The translations under genes were made by a program, and so were the position numbers. The notes beneath the pieces are model-generated. The model did no database searches, was not told the DNA's origin, and saw only the letters and a program-made list of their open reading frames with translations. This document shows, in pieces, positions 35,624 through 44,490 of a DNA stretch of 64,000 nt (the first letter of the stretch is position 1; each line of letters starts with the position of its first letter). This DNA is from JTS-AC122 sp050246015. GTDB taxonomy: Bacteria; Planctomycetota; Phycisphaerae; Phycisphaerales; UBA1924. Location: assembly GCA_050246015.1 (NCBI GenBank), contig JBFWWU010000008.1, positions 132,770 to 196,769 of the forward strand, in the 5' to 3' direction.

Positions 35624-36694
35624 TTACAAGTCCCACTTCTTCCGCTTCGCGCGCCACGACGCCGACAGGGCGATCCGCGCCTTGCGCGACGACCCAAGCC
35701 GCACGCGCTTGTTCTCGACGACGCAGCGCGGGTTCGCTTCGATCAAGCGCAGGATATCGGAGTAGATGCGGGTCATGGCCCAGAGCGTGGGCGCGCAGGC
35801 CGGATCGATCAGATCCTCAAGCCCCGCCGACGCGTCGTACAGCACCCGCGCCGCCGACGCCTGCGACGCCAGGTAGGCCCGGCACCGTACCGGATCGCTC
35901 CATCGCCGCACCTGCTCGGCGCTCACGCCCGCGGCCCCCAGCCCCTGGCGCGAGAGATACACCCGGCTGGGCAGCGAATCGAAGTCCTCCGCGAAATCGC
36001 GGAGAATATTGGTGAGTTGGAATGCCTGCCCGCGTCGGATCGCCAGGTCCCTGGCCCGCTCCGCATCCGCGCCCGGCGCCAACCCCCAGATGGAGATGCA
36101 CACGAGCCCCACCGTCGACGCCACCCGGTAGCAGTACGTCGCCAGTTCGTCGTCCGTCTCGTACCCGTCGTGCTGCAGGTCCTCGTCGAGCCCGTCGAGC
36201 ATGTCGAAGAAGATGCGCGGATCGACCGGGTATGTCCGGACCGTCGCCGCGAACCCGCGCCAATACGCCGGCAGCCCCGGATCGATCTCGCCTCCCAGGA
36301 TCCGGCGCGTGTGCCCCCGGTACAGGTCCAGTTCCGCTCGCTTGGACTCGATGGACCGCTGCGCGTCGGCGGCGTCATCCGCCCCGCGCATCCACGCATA
36401 GATCGAATAGATCGCCGACCGGCGCGGCTCCGGTGTCAGCCGGAGCCCGTAGTAGAAGTTCCGCGCCCGCGCCCGCGTGATCCCCGCGCACTGCTCATAC
36501 CCCTGGGCGAGCTGACCCGCCGAGACGCCCGGAAACGCAGGAACCGCGCTGCGCGTCAGGGTCGCCGGCGCGGCGGGCACCTCGAAAGCGCCGATCGTGC
36601 GGGAGGAGTTCAGGAGAGACACGGCGTCCAAGGCTTGTAGGCTCCGAGCAGGATCGTCTGCACCACGCTGCGACCCGATCCGCGTTCGCTCCAT
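35624..36694 (-). CDS. hpnD: Presqualene diphosphate synthase HpnD
   Basis: Squalene/phytoene synthase-family enzyme that joins two farnesyl diphosphates to presqualene diphosphate. The first Asp-rich motif is YAWMRGADDAAD and the second DFAEDFD (NILRDFAEDFDSLPSRVYL), both needed for magnesium-diphosphate binding. The start of the fold is NFYYGLRLTPEPRRSAIYSIYAW. The protein is about 70 residues longer at the N-terminus than usual (RSLQALDAVSLLNSSRT), so the true start may be downstream of 36694. It follows hpnC by 55 bases on the same strand, the normal order of the HpnC-HpnD-HpnE pathway; HpnE is not seen here. Confidence 0.88.
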   Translation of the reverse strand: MERTRIGSQRGADDPARSLQALDAVSLLNSSRTIGAFEVPAAPATLTRSAVPAFPGVSAGQLAQGYEQCAGITRARARNFYYGLRLTPEPRRSAIYSIYAWMRGADDAADAQRSIESKRAELDLYRGHTRRILGGEIDPGLPAYWRGFAATVRTYPVDPRIFFDMLDGLDEDLQHDGYETDDELATYCYRVASTVGLVCISIWGLAPGADAERARDLAIRRGQAFQLTNILRDFAEDFDSLPSRVYLSRQGLGAAGVSAEQVRRWSDPVRCRAYLASQASAARVLYDASAGLEDLIDPACAPTLWAMTRIYSDILRLIEANPRCVVENKRVRLGSSRKARIALSASWRAKRKKWDL

Positions 36695-36749
36695 GTTTCC
36701 CCGACTCCCCAATCCAACACACCACTCATCCGCGGGGCTCGATGCCTCG

Positions 36750-37862
36750 TCACCATTTCGAGGTCATCCACGCCCGCGCCAGGAGAACCCCTTTTTCAAT
36801 GCCGGACAGCGTAGGCCGGTTCCAAAGCGTGGTGCACCCGCGCCGTTCGACAGACCCGAGCACACGCCGACCGCCCGCCGCGAACAGCCACACTACGCCT
36901 CGTATCCGCCGATCCAAAAGCCCGGGCAGCGGCGCGCCCCGCTCGAACAGCGACCACGTGCGCGCCACCAGCGTCCGCAGCATCCTGATGTACGGCACTC
37001 GTGCGGCGGGATCATCGCCACGCTCCGCCCACGCTCTGAGTTGCTCGGGCGATACCCCCGTGTCACTCGACGGGATATAGACCCGGTCTCGCTCCAGCAG
37101 GTCGCGCCGAACGTCCTGCCAGTGGTTGGTCAGTTGAAGCGCCGTGCAGATCGAGTCGCTCATCGCGTACCGCTCGGCGTTCTCCGCGGTGTCCCCGTAC
37201 CCCGCCAGCGCCAGCACGATCCGGCCCACCGGATTGGCGCTCAGCGTGCAATAGTGGACCAACTGTTCCCACGTTTCATACTGCCTGAGTGTTTGATCGA
37301 GCTCGAACGCCTTGATCAGATCATCGAACGGCGTGATCGTCAGCGCTCGATCGCCGGTTGCCCGCCTCTTGCGGATCGTCTCGGCGAGCGCGACGTACAC
37401 AGGATGCGTCGGCGGCGCAGACGCACCCGCAGCCGTCTGAGCCGAAGGGCGCAGGCCCTCGATCTTCGGTCCCGCCTGATCTTCCGACACGGCACAAGAC
37501 CGGTCGCTCGCGCGACTCGGCTCAGATGCACGTGCCTCCGCCCACGCAAAGCAACCCTTGAGTCCCTCGCGCCACCACGCCAGCAGTTCGAGCGAGCGTG
37601 TCCGCGCCTCCGGCGTGCTCCCGGTTTCATCGCCCAGATCGTCCGCCCAGCGGCAGAATGCGTACACCGCCGCGAAGTCGTCCCGCAGTTCCGCCGGCAC
37701 CAGCCCCGTCAGCACATGGAAGTTCTCGTAGTGCGACTTTGCCAGCCCTCGCACGTAGGTCATCGCGGCGTCGAGCGTCGGCGCGTCAGCCGCCTTCCCG
37801 GGTCCATGCGATTCAAGCATGTCCAGCGTCGGTCGGGATGGATCCAGCGAAGTGGTAGACAC
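36750..37862 (-). CDS. hpnC: Hydroxysqualene synthase HpnC
   Basis: Squalene synthase-like enzyme that converts presqualene diphosphate to hydroxysqualene. YENFHVLTGLVPAELRDDFAAVYAFCRWADDLGDE is the diagnostic HpnC opening with the first Asp motif (DDLGDE), and QLTNHWQDVRRDLLERDRVYIP carries the second Asp motif. GTG 37862 is used as the start; ATG 37820 is an alternative. A stretch of about 45 residues (ARASEPSRASDRSC to ASAPPTH) is an insertion of low complexity in the middle of the fold and is unusual. The frame extends far upstream to 38906, but there it is antisense to the FAD enzyme and not coding. Confidence 0.88.
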   Translation of the reverse strand: MSTTSLDPSRPTLDMLESHGPGKAADAPTLDAAMTYVRGLAKSHYENFHVLTGLVPAELRDDFAAVYAFCRWADDLGDETGSTPEARTRSLELLAWWREGLKGCFAWAEARASEPSRASDRSCAVSEDQAGPKIEGLRPSAQTAAGASAPPTHPVYVALAETIRKRRATGDRALTITPFDDLIKAFELDQTLRQYETWEQLVHYCTLSANPVGRIVLALAGYGDTAENAERYAMSDSICTALQLTNHWQDVRRDLLERDRVYIPSSDTGVSPEQLRAWAERGDDPAARVPYIRMLRTLVARTWSLFERGAPLPGLLDRRIRGVVWLFAAGGRRVLGSVERRGCTTLWNRPTLSGIEKGVLLARAWMTSKW

Positions 37863-38015
37863 GGTGTCGTTCTCTTGGCGGGTGCTTCCTGTGAGGCCAG
37901 CACACGATCGGCCGCAATCTATAGGAGCCGCGCCACGGGCTCGGCGGCTGTTGACACAATCGGCTCCCCATCGTCTGCACGCTGGGCTTCCGGGCCCCAC
38001 CTCCAACAATACCGC

Positions 38016-39230
38016 ATGGACTTCGACGCGATCATCGTCGGCGCCGGCATCGGCGCCGGCGTGCTGGCCCACCGGCTCGCCCGCGGCGGAAAGCGCGTCG
38101 TCCTCCTCGATCGCGCCGCCTCCCCGCCCACGCTCGCCCGACCCGAGATCCTCTGGCCACAGACCGTGCGCGCCCTCGCGTCCCTGCTCCAGGGCCGCGT
38201 CCCGGTCGATGACGTGATCCTTCCGCTCGGCGGCGTTGACGTCACCTGCGGCTCGCGCACGTTTGCCGTGCTCGACCGGCCCACGCTCGACCGGGTCGGT
38301 TTCGGCCCCGCCTCCACCGACCCGGAGCAGACCCGCGCCGCACTGCTCCGGGACGCTCCCTTCGACGTCCGCCGCGGGATCGAGGTGCTCGATCTTCTCA
38401 AGGATGATGCCTGCATCCGCGGCGTTCGTTGCCGCGATCGCGCCACCTCGGGCGAGTTCGACCTCGCCGCCCCCGTCGTCGTCGGCGACGACGGCTCCCA
38501 TTCGCGCATCCGCGAACTCGCCCAGATCCATCTCTCGCTCAGGCCCTTCCCTCTGGTGTTTGTCTGCTTCGGGTTCGACTGGCCCGCTTCCCTGCCCCCC
38601 GCGCGTGGCAGGATCTTCCTCAACCTCTCCACCCCGCGCTCCGGCATCGCCGGGCTCCTCTGCCTCCCCTTCCCCGGCGGCAAGGCCGCCGGCGTCATCC
38701 CCGCTCGCCCCGAATCGCTCGAACTGGCCGCCAGACCGGATGACGCCTGGCGCCGATTCGTCACGATGAATCCGATCATCGCAAAGATCGCTGGCGACCG
38801 AGCCTTCCCCGACGGCTTCACGGTCGTCCGCCGCGAATGGGGACACGCCGATCACTACGGCTCCTCGCCGACCGGCGGCGTATACCTGCTCGGCGACGCG
38901 CTGCACCCGGTCAGCCCCGCCGGCGGCCAGGGCGCCAACATGTCCGTCGCCGACGCCGGCGCCCTCGCCGATGCCCTGCTGGCCGATTCTCCCGACCCGC
39001 TCGCCCAGTTCGAGCGCCGGCGCCGAAGCGCCAACGAGCGCGCCGTCGATATCACCCGCCGAGCAAGCGGCTTCCTGTCTCTCCCCCGCTGGTGCGTGCC
39101 CCTCTGGAGTCGTCCGATCCTGGCCCGGGCCGCCGCGGCCGTCGTTTCGCGTGCTCCAGGTCTGATCCGCCGCATCGCCACGTCATTTGTTGAGCGGGAC
39201 CGGCCCGTCCGCGTATCCTCACCTCCCTGA
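38016..39230 (+). CDS. FAD-dependent monooxygenase-like oxidoreductase
   Basis: Flavoprotein of the UbiH/PHBH type. N-terminal FAD-binding Rossmann motif FDAIIVGAGIGAGVLAHRLARGGKRVVLLDR, middle DG motif in APVVVGDDGSHSRIRE, and the GD motif GGVYLLGDALHPVSPAGGQGANMSVADAGALADAL near residue 300. The set is typical of enzymes that hydroxylate or epoxidise aromatic or isoprenoid substrates. The gene is divergent from hpnC with 153 bases between, so an isoprenoid or squalene substrate is possible but unproven; the GD motif matches UbiH-type enzymes rather than eukaryote-like squalene epoxidase. AACAAT lies 5 bases before the ATG. The TGA overlaps the mutS ATG. Confidence 0.8.
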   Translation: MDFDAIIVGAGIGAGVLAHRLARGGKRVVLLDRAASPPTLARPEILWPQTVRALASLLQGRVPVDDVILPLGGVDVTCGSRTFAVLDRPTLDRVGFGPASTDPEQTRAALLRDAPFDVRRGIEVLDLLKDDACIRGVRCRDRATSGEFDLAAPVVVGDDGSHSRIRELAQIHLSLRPFPLVFVCFGFDWPASLPPARGRIFLNLSTPRSGIAGLLCLPFPGGKAAGVIPARPESLELAARPDDAWRRFVTMNPIIAKIAGDRAFPDGFTVVRREWGHADHYGSSPTGGVYLLGDALHPVSPAGGQGANMSVADAGALADALLADSPDPLAQFERRRRSANERAVDITRRASGFLSLPRWCVPLWSRPILARAAAAVVSRAPGLIRRIATSFVERDRPVRVSSPP

Positions 39231-42079
39231 TGCCCGCAGCCACGTCCGATCCCCGCGACACCCCGGCGATGCGCCAGTACTACCGCTTCAAGCGAGAGTA
39301 CCCCGGATGCGTCCTGCTCTTCCGGATCGGTGATTTCTACGAGATGTTCGACGACGACGCCGTCGCGGTCTCCAGGGCCATCGGTCTGACCCTCACGCAG
39401 CGCACCGAAGGCGTGCCCATGGCGGGCATGCCGTATCACCAGTTGGAGGTCTACCTCCGCCGGCTGCTGGACGCCGGGTTCCGCGTCGCCGTCGCCGAGC
39501 AACTCCAGGAAGCCGCCCAGGCCAAGGCCCAGGGCGGCGCCGCGGCGGTCATCCAGCGCGGCGTCACGCGCGTCATGACTCCCGGCACCCTGATTGATGA
39601 TGCCCTGCTCAGCGACGAATCACCCAGCGCCCTGGCCTGCGTCTTCTTCGCCGACGCCGGCGAGGCCCCGACCGCGCGCGTCGCCCTCGCCGTCGCGGAC
39701 CTCTCGACCGGCTCCTTCACCGTGCTCGACGCGACCGCCGAGTCGCTTATCGACGAACTCGCGCGCCGGAGCGTCTCCGAACTGGTCTATTCCGACACCG
39801 CCGACGGCAAACGCCCGCATCGCGTCGCCCGCGTCCTCGACGCCCTCTCCATCGCCGGAACCCCGCAGCCCTCGTGGCACTTCCGCGTTGATGAATCCTG
39901 CGAAGCCCTCCACGAGCAGTTCGGTGTCACGACGCTCGCCGGCTTCGGCCTCGACGACGACGAGCCCGTCGTCTGCGCCGCCGGCGCGCTTGTCCGATAC
40001 TTCAAGCAGACCCAGACGCCCGCCTCCGACGAATCGATCTCCCCCCGCGCCGGACGCCGCGTTCCAACCCTGCGGCACCTGCGCCCTCCCGCCCGCGAGC
40101 CCGCCGTCGGTTGGTGCATGATTGACGCCACGACCCTCCGGTCGCTCGAAGTGCTCCGCACCATCCGCGGCGGCCGGTTGTCAGCCGCGACCGCTTCCAC
40201 CGCCCCCGCCGATGATCTCGACGGTTCGCTCGTGAGCATCTTCCTCTCTCGCGGCCCCGGGTCCGTCGCGTGCCGCACCGCCATGGGAAAACGCCTCCTG
40301 CGCGACTGGCTCTGCCGCCCGTCGGGCGACCGGGGCGTTATCGGCGCCCGCCAGACCGCGGTCGCGTCGCTCGTTGAAGACCGCACCACCGCCGGCGCGC
40401 TCCGTACCGCGATCGACGGCGTGCAGGACGTTGCGCGGATCGCCGCGCGCCTCTCATTGGGCCGGCTCACGCCCCGCGACCTGGTGGCGCTCGGCAAGTC
40501 CCTCTCGCGCGTTCAGGCGCTGGCCCACGCGACCACCGATTGTCCCGCCCTCGCATCGCACGCCGGCGCCGTCGCCTCGCTCGTGCAGCACCTGGTCCCC
40601 CTGGCCGATCGCATCGCCCGCGCCTGCGTGGATTCGCCGCCGGCCCACCTCCGCGACGGCGGGCTCATCCGCGACGGCATCGACCCCGAACTTGACGAAG
40701 CGCGCTCCCTCCGCCGCGACGCCGGCGCCTGGCTCGCCGAGTACCAGAGCAGGCTCGTCGCCGAGCACTCCCTGAGCGGCATCAAGGTCGGATACAACAA
40801 GGTCTTCGGGTACTTCATCGAACTCACCAAGGCCCAGGCCCGCGCCGCCCCCGCCTCGTTCACCCGCCGACAGACCCTCACCAGCGCCGAGCGCTACATC
40901 ACCCCGGAACTCAAGGACTTCGAGGAGAAGGTCACCACCGCCGAGTCACGCTCGATCGCCCGCGAGCAATCCCTCTTCGATGATCTCTGCGACGCGGCGA
41001 CGCGCTGCGTCCCGTCCATCACCCGCTTCGGAGAGGTCGTCGCTCAACTCGATGCCCTGCTGTGCTTCGCCGACAAGGCCGTCACGCGCCGCTGGGTCCG
41101 CCCCGACATTGTTGATGAGCCCGTCCTCGACATCGCCCAGGGCCGGCACCCCGTCCTCGATGAACTGCTCGCCAATAACTTCGTCCCCAACGATGTCCAT
41201 CTCGACGCGGCCTCCCACCCCGCCCGCGACGCCGCCGACCCCGATCCCGCCTCATCCCCCCCGTCGCTTGCCCTCATCACCGGCCCGAACATGGCCGGCA
41301 AGTCCACCTTCATCCGCCAGACCGCCTTGCTCGTGCTCCTCGCGCACGCCGGGTCGTTCATCCCCGCCGACCGCGCCACCATCGGCCTCACCGATCGCAT
41401 CTTCACCCGCATCGGCGCCGACGACGCCCTGCACGCCGGCCAATCCACCTTCATGGTCGAGATGACCGAGACCGCTCGCATCCTCCACCACGCTTCCCCT
41501 CGCTCGCTCGTCGTCCTCGATGAAATCGGCCGCGGCACTTCCACCCTCGACGGCCTCTCCCTGGCCTGGGCCATCGCCGAACTCCTCGCCCTGCGCCTCG
41601 GACCTCGAACCCTCTTTGCCACTCACTACCACGAACTCACGGATCTCGAAGACCAGCACCCCGGCCGCATCGGCAACCTGCACGTCGCCGTCCGCGAATG
41701 GGGCGACCAGATCGTCTTCCTCCACCGCATCCTCCCGGGCCGCACGGACCAGTCCTACGGCATCCACGTCGCCAAACTCGCCGGGCTCCCGGACACCACC
41801 GTCGCCCGCGCCCGCGAGGTCCTCGAATCACTCGCCGTCGAGCACACCCGGGCCCGCCGTCCCTCGCCCGGCCCGTCTCCAGCGTCCGGCGCGGGAAGAA
41901 ACTCCCCTGCGCCGTCCGCGCCCGCCGACGGCCAGTTGCTCCTGTTCACGCAGTACCTCCCCCATCCCGCGGTCGAGGCTCTCAAAGAGATCAATCTCGA
42001 ATCGCTCACCCCGATGCAGGCCTTCGACGCGCTCCGCGCCATCCACACCCTCGCGACCTCGCCCCCTCGCTCCGGGTGA
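39230..42079 (+). CDS. mutS: DNA mismatch repair protein MutS
   Basis: Mismatch-recognition ATPase. The N-terminal mismatch-binding domain has the Phe-x-Glu motif in LLFRIGDFYEMFDDDAVAV and the connector ... IGLTLTQRTEGVPMAGMPYH. Lever and clamp regions follow (IKVGYNKVFGYFIELTKAQ, ERYITPELKDFEEKV). The ATPase has Walker A GPNMAGKSTFIRQ at about 684, Walker B SLVVLDEIGRGTSTLDGLSL and FATHYHELTDLE. The C-terminal dimer helix is present. Length 949 aa is slightly long. Its ATG shares one base with the stop of the FAD enzyme (TGATG), so translation is probably coupled. Full MutS1 rather than MutS2. Confidence 0.97.
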   Translation: MPAATSDPRDTPAMRQYYRFKREYPGCVLLFRIGDFYEMFDDDAVAVSRAIGLTLTQRTEGVPMAGMPYHQLEVYLRRLLDAGFRVAVAEQLQEAAQAKAQGGAAAVIQRGVTRVMTPGTLIDDALLSDESPSALACVFFADAGEAPTARVALAVADLSTGSFTVLDATAESLIDELARRSVSELVYSDTADGKRPHRVARVLDALSIAGTPQPSWHFRVDESCEALHEQFGVTTLAGFGLDDDEPVVCAAGALVRYFKQTQTPASDESISPRAGRRVPTLRHLRPPAREPAVGWCMIDATTLRSLEVLRTIRGGRLSAATASTAPADDLDGSLVSIFLSRGPGSVACRTAMGKRLLRDWLCRPSGDRGVIGARQTAVASLVEDRTTAGALRTAIDGVQDVARIAARLSLGRLTPRDLVALGKSLSRVQALAHATTDCPALASHAGAVASLVQHLVPLADRIARACVDSPPAHLRDGGLIRDGIDPELDEARSLRRDAGAWLAEYQSRLVAEHSLSGIKVGYNKVFGYFIELTKAQARAAPASFTRRQTLTSAERYITPELKDFEEKVTTAESRSIAREQSLFDDLCDAATRCVPSITRFGEVVAQLDALLCFADKAVTRRWVRPDIVDEPVLDIAQGRHPVLDELLANNFVPNDVHLDAASHPARDAADPDPASSPPSLALITGPNMAGKSTFIRQTALLVLLAHAGSFIPADRATIGLTDRIFTRIGADDALHAGQSTFMVEMTETARILHHASPRSLVVLDEIGRGTSTLDGLSLAWAIAELLALRLGPRTLFATHYHELTDLEDQHPGRIGNLHVAVREWGDQIVFLHRILPGRTDQSYGIHVAKLAGLPDTTVARAREVLESLAVEHTRARRPSPGPSPASGAGRNSPAPSAPADGQLLLFTQYLPHPAVEALKEINLESLTPMQAFDALRAIHTLATSPPRSG

Positions 42080-42289
42080 GCATCCGTTTCTGAGCCGGAC
42101 CGCGCAAGCGGTCGGTAGGCGCGCTCGGCGGCCCGGCGACATCGAATGATGATGTGGGCCATGTGACCACGCACGCCCTCCCCGCCGGCTCGCGCCGGGC
42201 GGCTCAGATGAAAGCAGCATGGTCACGCCGCCACCCCCCCCCACGTCCCCCAACGCCGCGAACCTATCGAGCCACTACCGCCGCTCGCC

Positions 42290-42295
42290 TACGCT
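42290..42295 (+). promoter_or_regulatory. Putative -10 hexamer TACGCT
   Basis: TACGCT ends 8 bases before the phosphofructokinase ATG at 42304, without a Shine-Dalgarno sequence, as for gspE and nuoA. Confidence 0.4.
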
Positions 42296-42303
42296 GCCCG
42301 TTC

Positions 42304-43599
42304 ATGCGCCGGTCTCTCGCTTCGGTCAGGCAAGGAGTCCCCCGTTTGGCACGCGCCGCTTCCACCTTCACCGCCCTGGTCGGTCAATCCGGGGGCCCCA
42401 CCGCCGTCATCAACGAATCCCTCGTCGCCGCCGTCCTGGCGCTGCGGGGTTTCAAGGACGTCAAGAAAATCTACGGCATGCGCCACGGGGTGAACGGACT
42501 CGTCCGCGAGTCACCGAGCCTGATTGATCTCACCCGCACCAGCGAAGATCACTTGCGACTGGTCGCGCGCACTCCTTCCGCCGCCCTGGGTTCCAGCCGC
42601 GACAAGCCCGACGCCCACTACTGCACCCGCATCCTCGACGCCTGCCGCCGGCTGAACGCTCGCTACTTCTTCTACATCGGCGGGAACGACTCGTCCGACA
42701 CCTGCCGCATCGTCAGCAACCTGGCTCAAGAGTCCGGCGACGACCTTCGCTGCTTTCACATCCCCAAGACCATCGACAACGATTTGATGGGCAGCGACCA
42801 CTCCCCGGGCTTTCCCTCCGCCGCACGCTTCCTCGCGCTCGCCTTCATGTCCGACTCAATGGACAACGCCAGCCTCCCCGGCGTCAAGATCAACATCGTC
42901 ATGGGCCGCCACGCCGGGTTCCTCACCGCCGCCGCCGCCATCGCCAAGATCGGCGGCGGCCGGTCCGCGCAGAAGGTCGCCGCCCACAACGGCCCGCACC
43001 TCGTCTACGTCCCCGAGGTCCCCTTCGATTCCAACGAGTTTCTCCGCTCCGTCGAGGCGGTCTACGCCAGGCTCGGCCGCTGCCAGGTCGCCGTCAGCGA
43101 AGGCGTCGTTGACGCTCGTGGCCGGCCCATCGCCACCACCCTGGTCGATAATCTGGACACGGACATGCACGGCAACGTGCAACTCTCCGGCGTCGGCGCG
43201 CTCGGAGACGCCCTCGCCGACCTCGTCAAGAACAACATCAAGGCGCCCGGCGGCTCAACGCTGCGCGTCCGCGCCGATACCTTCGGGTACCTGCAGCGCT
43301 GCTGGCCCGACCGTTCCCCCATCGACGTCAAAGAGGCCCGCGCCGCCGCCCGGCACGCCGTCAGACTCGCGGCTCAAGGCCATACCAGCGGCTCCATCGC
43401 CATCGCCCGCGCTTCCTCGGCGCCCTACAAGCCCGCCTTCCGCCGAATCGAACTCGCCGACGTCGCCGGGAAGACTCGACATCTCCCCAGCGAGTTCATC
43501 GAGCCCGGCGCCGGCTTGGCCGGCTGCGGCATCAGCCGAGCGTACATCGACTGGTGCAGGCCCCTGATCGGCAACCTGCCCGAGATGGGCCGCCTCTAA
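42304..43599 (+). CDS. pfp: Phosphofructokinase, probably pyrophosphate-dependent
   Basis: Glycolytic enzyme that phosphorylates fructose 6-phosphate. The opening is TALVGQSGGPTAVINESL. The residues that select ATP or PPi point to PPi: GGNDSSDT replaces the ATP-type GGDGS, and the active-site segment is IPKTIDNDL, with Lys where ATP enzymes have Gly (PGTIDND). MGRHAGFLTAAAA and VPEVPFD complete the substrate pocket. PPi-PFK also works in reverse, so it may serve gluconeogenesis. The first 18 residues before the fold are Arg/Ser-rich. The frame is open upstream to 42154, but the segment is not conserved-looking. Confidence 0.9.
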   Translation: MRRSLASVRQGVPRLARAASTFTALVGQSGGPTAVINESLVAAVLALRGFKDVKKIYGMRHGVNGLVRESPSLIDLTRTSEDHLRLVARTPSAALGSSRDKPDAHYCTRILDACRRLNARYFFYIGGNDSSDTCRIVSNLAQESGDDLRCFHIPKTIDNDLMGSDHSPGFPSAARFLALAFMSDSMDNASLPGVKINIVMGRHAGFLTAAAAIAKIGGGRSAQKVAAHNGPHLVYVPEVPFDSNEFLRSVEAVYARLGRCQVAVSEGVVDARGRPIATTLVDNLDTDMHGNVQLSGVGALGDALADLVKNNIKAPGGSTLRVRADTFGYLQRCWPDRSPIDVKEARAAARHAVRLAAQGHTSGSIAIARASSAPYKPAFRRIELADVAGKTRHLPSEFIEPGAGLAGCGISRAYIDWCRPLIGNLPEMGRL

Positions 43600-43621
43600 T
43601 CCGCCCCTCCCGCCACGCCCG

Positions 43622-44128
43622 CTACGCCGCGTCCTTCACCGTCCCCGCGCCCTCTTCCTCCCCCGACACGCTCGCGGCCACCTCCATCGGATAGTGCCGC
43701 ATCAGCGCCCCACACAGATCATCCGTCTCGGCGAGCACGAAATAGCACGTCATCGGCACCTGCCGCGTCGCGAACTCCAGCGCCCGGATCAGGTTCTCAC
43801 GCGTCGTGCATACACGCATCTCTCCCCCCCGGATCGAGATCGGCAGCATGCGATGCTCCCACGCCCGCCGTCCATCCACCAGCGCCAGCGCCGCCGGATC
43901 CACCTTCGCCAGGCCCGCGTCGATCCACTCCGCCATCATGCAGTATTGATCCGCCCACGCTCGCTCCACCGCTTCCCCAGACACCCCGAACATCTCCTCG
44001 GCGATCACGCCGAACGGACGTCCCCGCGTCTCCTGCCGGCGCAGAATGTCGCGGCACTGCTCATCGGTGAGCACCCCCTGCCTCACCAGCAGTTGCCCGA
44101 TCGGAACCGTCAGTCGGAATGAACTCAC
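43622..44128 (-). CDS. Stand-alone MshEN-like (GspE/PilB N-terminal) domain protein
   Basis: 168-residue protein resembling only the N-terminal regulatory domain of GspE/PilB/MshE ATPases, without the ATPase. Features: PIGQLLVRQGVLTDEQCRDILRRQETRGRPFGVIAEEMFGVSGEAVERAWADQYC, matching the RLGELLv..G.it..qL..aL..Q pattern, then RRAWEHRMLPISIRGGEMRVCTTRENLIRALEFATRQ, matching the second helix-strand half where these domains say LPl....g.l.vA..dp. In MshE this domain binds cyclic di-GMP. The GTG at 44128 has AAGGAG 6 bases upstream; ATG 44152 is a weaker start. A cyclase occurs at 4.6 kb. Confidence 0.7.
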   Translation of the reverse strand: MSSFRLTVPIGQLLVRQGVLTDEQCRDILRRQETRGRPFGVIAEEMFGVSGEAVERAWADQYCMMAEWIDAGLAKVDPAALALVDGRRAWEHRMLPISIRGGEMRVCTTRENLIRALEFATRQVPMTCYFVLAETDDLCGALMRHYPMEVAASVSGEEEGAGTVKDAA

Positions 44129-44490
44129 GCGCTGCTCCTTGCAAGACTCCAAAGTCCGCCGCGGACGTTCCGCGACAGTCGTCGTAGGCCGCGCCGGCTT
44201 CCCGCTTGATCGCCGCGGGACCGGCCTCCGCCCGTCGATGTGCGATCTCCGTTGACTCCGCGGCTAAGCCGCGCCCGGGAGTCCTACGAACACCGCCAAC
44301 GTGCTGTTCCCGCCATTCATCGACGCGCAGATTCCGCGCCATCACGTCCCGCGCGCGAACCCGCGCCACGCCGTCCGGCCCGCGGTCCGTCTATTCCTCC
44401 CGGGCGACTCAGGCAGGCCTTGCGCGTTCCGAGAACGCTCGATGCCTGATAACCGCCGCCCCCACGTCCCCGATCGGCCGCCTCCGCGTG
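44129..44490. other. Intergenic stretch with one compound hairpin
   Basis: About 360 bases between the MshEN-like gene and the end of the CPBP gene. No credible gene is seen. GACTCC (44254-44259) pairs with GGAGTC (44278-44283), and inside it CGCGGC-TAA-GCCGCG forms a perfect 6-bp stem (44259-44273). It has no T-run, so it could be a weak terminator for the CPBP gene or an RNA structure in the leader of the MshEN gene. Confidence 0.4.

Noticed and set aside
36750..38906. A 718-residue minus-strand gene including HpnC.
   Set aside because: Above 37862 the frame is antisense to the FAD enzyme and does not match any family.
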